10,881 nucleotides of DNA from Bacteroidales bacterium. Its GTDB lineage: Bacteria > Bacteroidota > Bacteroidia > Bacteroidales > UBA932. The stretch spans positions 1 through 10,881 of the forward strand of contig JAEDLO010000058.1 of assembly GCA_016295245.1 (NCBI GenBank), in the 5' to 3' direction. Both the position numbers and the translations under genes were made by a program. The notes beneath the pieces are model-generated. The model was given only the letters and a program-made list of their open reading frames with translations, did no database searches and had not been told where the DNA came from. Shown in pieces: positions 7,673 through 10,881 of the stretch. Position 1 is the stretch's first letter. Each line of letters starts with the position of its first letter.

Positions 7673-7705
7673 CTTGCAAATATAGCAATATTATTTGTAA
7701 TTTTG
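7673..7705 (+). promoter_or_regulatory. Candidate promoter of the kdsC-maf-rluA operon
   Basis: The box TAATTTTG (7698-7705) matches the Bacteroidetes -7 consensus TAnnTTTG exactly. A CTTG at 7673-7676 matches three of four bases of the -33 TTTG, with a 21-base spacer, within the known 19-21 range. A start point around 7710-7713 would leave about 20 bases of leader before the kdsC ATG at 7732. The assignment comes from pattern only. It overlaps the divergent valS promoter candidate. Confidence 0.55.
7677..7684 (-). promoter_or_regulatory. Candidate -7 box of the valS promoter
   Basis: Read on the minus strand this is TATATTTG, an exact match to the Bacteroidetes -7 consensus TAnnTTTG. I see no clear TTTG -33 element 19-21 bases upstream. 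The box ends only 6 bases before the valS ATG, so a start point at the usual distance would fall at or next to the start codon, implying a leaderless or near-leaderless message. A weaker upstream alternative, TAATATTG (7693-7686), has one mismatch and would give a leader of a few bases. Confidence 0.45.
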
Positions 7706-7731
7706 AAGCCTGAATCCCCAACGGAACGCTT

Positions 7732-8277
7732 ATGAATCAGGAACTCAAAGAAAAGATAATGAAAATCCGGGCAATGGCCTTTGACATCGACGGAGTATTC
7801 ACAAACGGAATGATTATCCCCATCGGCCCGGAGCGCGAAGATCTGGTCCGCATAGTGGATGCCAAGGATTCTTTCGCCGCCAGGGTGGCAGGCCAGAAAG
7901 GCTATGTCATCGCCATCATTTCGGGAGGCGAAACCAAGGCCCTGAAGTCCCGTTTCCTCCAGATGCACTTCCCCGAAGAGAACATTTATCTCGGGGCTCG
8001 CGGCAAGCTCAAAATCTTCCACAGCTTCTGCGAGAACAAGGGCCTGAAGCCTGAGGAGGTCGCCTATTTCGGTGACGATATTCCTGACACCCAGGTACTT
8101 AAAGCCTGCGGACTGGGCATCGTTCCCGCTGATGCCGTCCCCGAGGCCAAAGAGGCTGCAGACTACGTCTGCACCAAGGGTGGCGGCCGCGGCTGCGTAC
8201 GCGAAGGCGTGGAGCTGATAATGCGCACCCAGGGCAGTTGGCAGTTTGACCCCGAGCATTTCGAACTCATCTATTGA
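7732..8277 (+). CDS. kdsC: HAD-family phosphatase of the KdsC type (3-deoxy-D-manno-octulosonate 8-phosphate phosphatase)
   Basis: KdsC removes phosphate from Kdo-8-phosphate to give Kdo, the inner-core sugar of lipopolysaccharide; it is cytoplasmic and usually tetrameric. The 181 residues match the capless C0 HAD subfamily: motif I FDIDGVFTNG with D18 and D20, motif II IISGGE with S64 (threonine is commoner), motif III K92 in GARGKLKIF, and motif IV YFGDDIPD with D115/D116. The tail has GGGRGCVREGVELIM (150-164), equivalent to the KdsC GGxGAVRE tail that reaches the active site. The segment IVDAKDSFAARVA replaces the usual ...DGxG... text, so a sister HAD substrate cannot be excluded. I kept the ATG at 7732; a later ATG at 7759 would still leave motif I intact. 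It heads a plus-strand operon, with maf 7 bases downstream, a pairing common in Bacteroidales. Confidence 0.82.
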   Translation: MNQELKEKIMKIRAMAFDIDGVFTNGMIIPIGPEREDLVRIVDAKDSFAARVAGQKGYVIAIISGGETKALKSRFLQMHFPEENIYLGARGKLKIFHSFCENKGLKPEEVAYFGDDIPDTQVLKACGLGIVPADAVPEAKEAADYVCTKGGGRGCVREGVELIMRTQGSWQFDPEHFELIY

Positions 8278-8284
8278 CACATCA

Positions 8285-8863
8285 ATGAAACTCATACTTG
8301 CAAGCAATTCCCCACGCCGCCGCGAGCTGCTCGCCGGAATGGACCTGGAGTTCAGCGTCGACACGGGCAACAACTTCGAAGAAACCCTGCCTGAGGGAGT
8401 ACCGGCGGAGGAAGTACCGCTCCTCCTCAGCCGCGGCAAGTCGCTTGGCTTCCACCGCCCGCTTGAGGAAGGCGAAGTGCTGCTGAGCGCGGACACCGTC
8501 GTCATAGTGGATTCCTGCGTACTCGGCAAGCCGCATTCAGCCTCCGAGGCTGCCGCAATGCTCCGACGCCTTTCGGGCCGCGAGCACCAGGTGGTTTCCG
8601 CCGTCACCCTGCGCGATTCCGGCCGCACGCTGAGCTTTTCGGACAGCGCGACCGTATGCTTCAATACGCTGAGCGAAGGCGAAATAGACTACTACATCGA
8701 GCACTACCGCCCCTTCGATAAGGCCGGCGCCTACGGCATCCAGGAGTGGATAGGCTACATCGGCATAAGCGGCATCCGCGGCTCTTTCTTCACCGTGATG
8801 GGGCTGCCTGTCCACAAAGTCTGGAACGCGCTCAAAAGCTTCGGCGAACTCCCTCTGAAATGA
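8285..8863 (+). CDS. maf: Maf-family nucleotide pyrophosphatase (dTTP/UTP type)
   Basis: Maf proteins hydrolyse non-canonical and some canonical nucleoside triphosphates to monophosphates. They act as cytoplasmic house-cleaning enzymes and are linked to arrest of cell division. The 192 residues begin MKLILASNSPRRREL, the phosphate-binding N-terminal motif (SNSPRR 7-12). The catalytic aspartate lies in LLSADTVV (D70). They continue with GKP (81-83), the LSGREHQVVSAV segment (96-106), DKAGAYGIQ (145-153) and GSFFTVMGLP (166-175). The GIQ form of the late motif fits the YhdE-like branch (dTTP/UTP) rather than the YceF-like (m7GTP) branch. I chose the ATG at 8285, which gives the universal N-terminus; an in-frame upstream start would run back into kdsC. 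No Shine-Dalgarno site is evident. The stop overlaps the ATG of the next gene as ATGA (8860-8863), so translation is probably coupled. Confidence 0.95.
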   Translation: MKLILASNSPRRRELLAGMDLEFSVDTGNNFEETLPEGVPAEEVPLLLSRGKSLGFHRPLEEGEVLLSADTVVIVDSCVLGKPHSASEAAAMLRRLSGREHQVVSAVTLRDSGRTLSFSDSATVCFNTLSEGEIDYYIEHYRPFDKAGAYGIQEWIGYIGISGIRGSFFTVMGLPVHKVWNALKSFGELPLK

Positions 8864-10143
8864 AGTTCACCTACCCCTTCAGGTATGTCCCGCGACCCGA
8901 GGTACAGCAGGCCGCGCAGGAGCTTATCGCGCGAATCGACGCCGGGGAGTTCCGACCTCCGCGCTACCCCATCGACCTCAAGGCTGCGCTTTCCGAGGGG
9001 AAAATGTTGGGCGTGCTGCTGACCGACAAGGGGCCTATGTACGCATTCAGCGGCCTGGTCGCAGGCTGTTCCACTCTCCCCTTTTTCGTCCCGCCGGTCT
9101 TCGATCTGACCCGCCCTGACGGCTACTTCAAGACCCGCGAAGAGCAGATCAGCGCAATGCCCCGCGGTCCCGAAAAAGCCTCCGCTTCAGCCGAACTGCA
9201 AAATTGGATATTCGATAACTATAAGGTACTCAACGCTTTGGGCGAGGAGCTCTCAGTGCGTGAAGTCTTTGCCCGCAGGGGCATCACCCCTCCTTCCGGC
9301 ACAGGCGACTGCGCCGCGCCGAAGCTGCTCAACCACGCCTACAGGACCTTCGCCCGCCCGCTTGCGATGGGCGAATTCTGGTACGGCGCCTCCCCGGAGG
9401 GCGAAGTGCGCGAACAGGGGCGTTTCTACCCTTCCTGCACTGGCAAATGCGGCCCGCTGCTGAGCTTTATGCTCGAAGGATTGGATGTCGAGCCCAACCC
9501 GCTCGACCGCGACTACGACGGCCCCGAGCAGCCGCGAATAATCTTCGAAGATGAGGCCATCCTGGTGGTTTCCAAGCCCTCGGGGATGCTTTCTGTGCCC
9601 GGCAGGACGGGGGCGCTTTCCCTGCTCGAACTGCTCAGGGAGCGCTTCGGCGAAGTCCACTCCTGCCACCGTCTCGATATGGATACCTCCGGCATTATGG
9701 TTTTCGCCCGCAAGCTTGAAGCGAAGGTGGAGCTGGAGCGCCAATTCGCCTCGCGCGAAGTCGTAAAGACTTACAAGGCAAGGCTTTGCGCCGGCAATAC
9801 CCCCTTCTCCCACGCCCCAAAAGGAACCATCGCACTGCCGCTCGCGCCCGACTGGTACGACCGCCCGCGCCAGATGGTGGACCGTGAGAACGGCAAGCTC
9901 GCCATCACCCGCTATGAGCTGCTCGAAACCCTGCCCGACGGCGAGCTGGAGGTGCTCTTCACTCCCCTGACCGGACGCACCCACCAGCTTCGGGTTCACG
10001 CCGCCCATAAAAACGGACTCGGTCGCCCGATTAAAGGCGACCGACTCTATGGTTCAGCAGATGCGGGAAGACTCTTCCTCCACGCACGCAGCATCAGTTT
10101 CACCCACCCCCTGACGGGTGAGAAACTCTATTTTGAGGACTAG
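8860..10143 (+). CDS. RluA-family pseudouridine synthase with large N-terminal domain
   Basis: The product has 427 residues. The C-terminal part (about 225-427) is a RluA-type catalytic domain that isomerises uridine to pseudouridine in rRNA or tRNA: ILVVSKPSGMLSVPG (234-248), HRLDMDTSGIMVFAR (270-284) with catalytic D273, the TYKARL strand, and GRTHQLRVH (372-380). There is no S4 domain. The N-terminal 220 residues carry conserved-looking blocks: YAFSGLVAGC (61-70), GDCAAPKLL (149-157), AMGEFWYG (169-176), FYPSCTGKCGPLL (189-201) and LDVEPNPL (208-215). Cysteines 70, 151, 193 and 197 could form a metal site, which is inference. Homologues I recall from Bacteroides are about 550 residues with a long coiled coil between FDL...YFK and the NWIFDNY block; here that stretch is only about 20 residues. 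The start is the ATG overlapping the maf stop. The RNA target cannot be told from sequence. Confidence 0.9.
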   Translation: MKFTYPFRYVPRPEVQQAAQELIARIDAGEFRPPRYPIDLKAALSEGKMLGVLLTDKGPMYAFSGLVAGCSTLPFFVPPVFDLTRPDGYFKTREEQISAMPRGPEKASASAELQNWIFDNYKVLNALGEELSVREVFARRGITPPSGTGDCAAPKLLNHAYRTFARPLAMGEFWYGASPEGEVREQGRFYPSCTGKCGPLLSFMLEGLDVEPNPLDRDYDGPEQPRIIFEDEAILVVSKPSGMLSVPGRTGALSLLELLRERFGEVHSCHRLDMDTSGIMVFARKLEAKVELERQFASREVVKTYKARLCAGNTPFSHAPKGTIALPLAPDWYDRPRQMVDRENGKLAITRYELLETLPDGELEVLFTPLTGRTHQLRVHAAHKNGLGRPIKGDRLYGSADAGRLFLHARSISFTHPLTGEKLYFED

Positions 10144-10881
10144 AGGGTTACTCCTGTCTTGAAGATTGCAATCTCGCGGAAGCCGTGCTTTTCGTTGTTC
10201 ACCTGCTCGCCGCTTGCCACTGAAAGCACGTAGTCGATGAAGCGTTTGCAGGTCACCTCCATAGGCTCATCCTCGGCAATCACGCCCGCATTGAAGTCAA
10301 TCCAGCTGCCCTTGCGCTTGTAGAGGGTGCTGTTGGTGGAAATCTTCATTGTAGGAACGAAGCTTCCGAACGGAGTGCCGCGGCCGGTAGTGAAGAGCAC
10401 CATCTGGCAGCCCGATGAAGCCAGGGCGGTCGAGGCCACAAGGTCGTTGCCCGGAGCGCTCAGCAGGTTCAGACCCTTTACAGACAGCCTCTGGCCGTAT
10501 TTGAGCACACCCCTGACGATGCTCTTTCCGCACTTCTGGGTGCAGCCCAGGGATTTCTCCTCCAGGGTCGAAATACCGCCCGCCTTGTTGCCCGGAGAAG
10601 GGTTTTCGTAAACAGGCTGGTTGTTCTTCATAAAGTAAGACTTGAAGTCGTTGATCAGGCTGACGGTCTTGTCGAAAGTGTCGCCGTCCTGGCAGCGGTT
10701 CATAAGGATGGTTTCGGCGCCGAACATCTCAGGCACCTCCGTGAGCACGGTTGTGCCTCCCTGGGCCACGAGCCAGTCGGATAGCATACCGAGCAGCGGA
10801 TTGGCGGTAATGCCGCTCAAGCCGTCCGAGCCGCCGCACTTCAAGCCGATGCGAAGCTCGCTTGCAGGGACATCCTCCCTC
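10140..10881 (-). CDS. uxaA: Altronate dehydratase, C-terminal half, cut by window edge
   Basis: UxaA dehydrates D-altronate to 2-keto-3-deoxygluconate in the galacturonate branch of hexuronate catabolism. It is a cytoplasmic iron-dependent enzyme of about 500 residues. Here 246 C-terminal residues are present and the frame stays open to the right edge (first full codon at 10880). Family blocks, counted from that codon, are KCGGSD (14-19) followed by GLSGITANP, GNKAGG (97-102), EKSLGCTQKCGK (108-119), FTTGRGTPFG (163-172) and the ending FREIAIFKTGVTL, typical of UxaA rather than galactarate dehydratase GarD, which shares this domain. Cysteines such as C15, C113 and C117 may belong to the metal site, by inference. 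The gene converges on the pseudouridine synthase gene, and the two stops share CTAG. Its partners (uxaB, uxaC, kdgK) would lie outside the window. Confidence 0.93.
   Translation of the reverse strand, partial: REDVPASELRIGLKCGGSDGLSGITANPLLGMLSDWLVAQGGTTVLTEVPEMFGAETILMNRCQDGDTFDKTVSLINDFKSYFMKNNQPVYENPSPGNKAGGISTLEEKSLGCTQKCGKSIVRGVLKYGQRLSVKGLNLLSAPGNDLVASTALASSGCQMVLFTTGRGTPFGSFVPTMKISTNSTLYKRKGSWIDFNAGVIAEDEPMEVTCKRFIDYVLSVASGEQVNNEKHGFREIAIFKTGVTL

Noticed and set aside
7671..7721. TTG-initiated 17-codon N-terminal extension of valS
   Set aside because: It would run through the promoter boxes, and its residues do not resemble ValRS N-termini. The ATG at 7670 gives the expected start.
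7660..8664. Open frame of 334 codons on the minus strand opposite kdsC and maf
   Set aside because: It spans two genuine plus-strand genes and their promoter region, and its product is low-complexity with no recognisable domain.
9253..10008. Open frame of 251 codons on the minus strand opposite the RluA-family gene
   Set aside because: It is antisense to the conserved catalytic domain, has no motif and is explained by codon bias.
10105..10139. Possible rho-independent terminator: CACCC (10105-10109) pairing with GGGTG (10116-10120), then TATTTTG
   Set aside because: The stem is only five pairs, lies in the coding sequence of the RluA-family gene and has a poor, delayed T run. On the minus strand no T run follows at all.
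10163..10174. Perfect 12-base palindrome AGATTGCAATCT just inside the end of uxaA
   Set aside because: It encodes the conserved UxaA ending (E-I-A-I), has no loop or T run, and is short enough to arise by chance.

Overview
The window looks like chromosomal DNA of an anaerobic Bacteroidota (Bacteroidales-like) bacterium. The reasons are a two-component TatA/TatC system without TatB, a GIN-domain (DUF2807) exported protein, a CBM9-like protein of the short Bacteroidetes type, Kdo/LPS synthesis (a Gram-negative envelope), Bacteroidetes-style TAnnTTTG promoter boxes and few recognisable Shine-Dalgarno sites. No rRNA, tRNA, mobile element, CRISPR array or defence system is visible. Coding density is extreme: by my gene calls only about 97 of 10881 bases are non-coding, and the longest gap is 61 bases (7671-7731). 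There is no gene-free stretch near 300 bases.

Left block (1-7670, all minus strand). This reads as one long co-directional run, in transcription order: valS (valyl-tRNA synthetase), tatA, tatC, a small CBM9-like protein, an ABC-F ATPase, a secreted GIN-domain beta-solenoid protein, and an M19 membrane-dipeptidase-type metallopeptidase cut by the left edge. Gaps are 2-12 bases, or overlaps, so co-transcription from the promoter region before valS is likely. The genes mix translation (valS, ABC-F), export of folded proteins (tatAC) and cell-surface or small-peptide functions. There is no obvious single pathway.

Centre (7671-7731). This is a 61-base divergent promoter region between valS and kdsC. 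Each strand has a perfect TAnnTTTG -7 box, and the two core promoters occupy the same DNA.

Right block (7732-10143, plus strand). This is a tight operon of kdsC-type phosphatase (Kdo synthesis for LPS), maf (nucleotide pyrophosphatase, house-cleaning) and an RluA-family pseudouridine synthase with a large cysteine-bearing N-terminal domain. It ends tail to tail against the last gene (10140 to the right edge, minus strand), the C-terminal half of altronate dehydratase uxaA (hexuronate catabolism). The two stop codons share a single CTAG.

I see no strong case for an undescribed system. The items most worth a second look are the roughly 20-residue periodic GIN-domain solenoid, the compact RluA protein whose N-terminal domain seems to lack a coiled-coil insert, the overlapping divergent promoters with a possibly leaderless valS, and the tatC/CBM9-like overlap.
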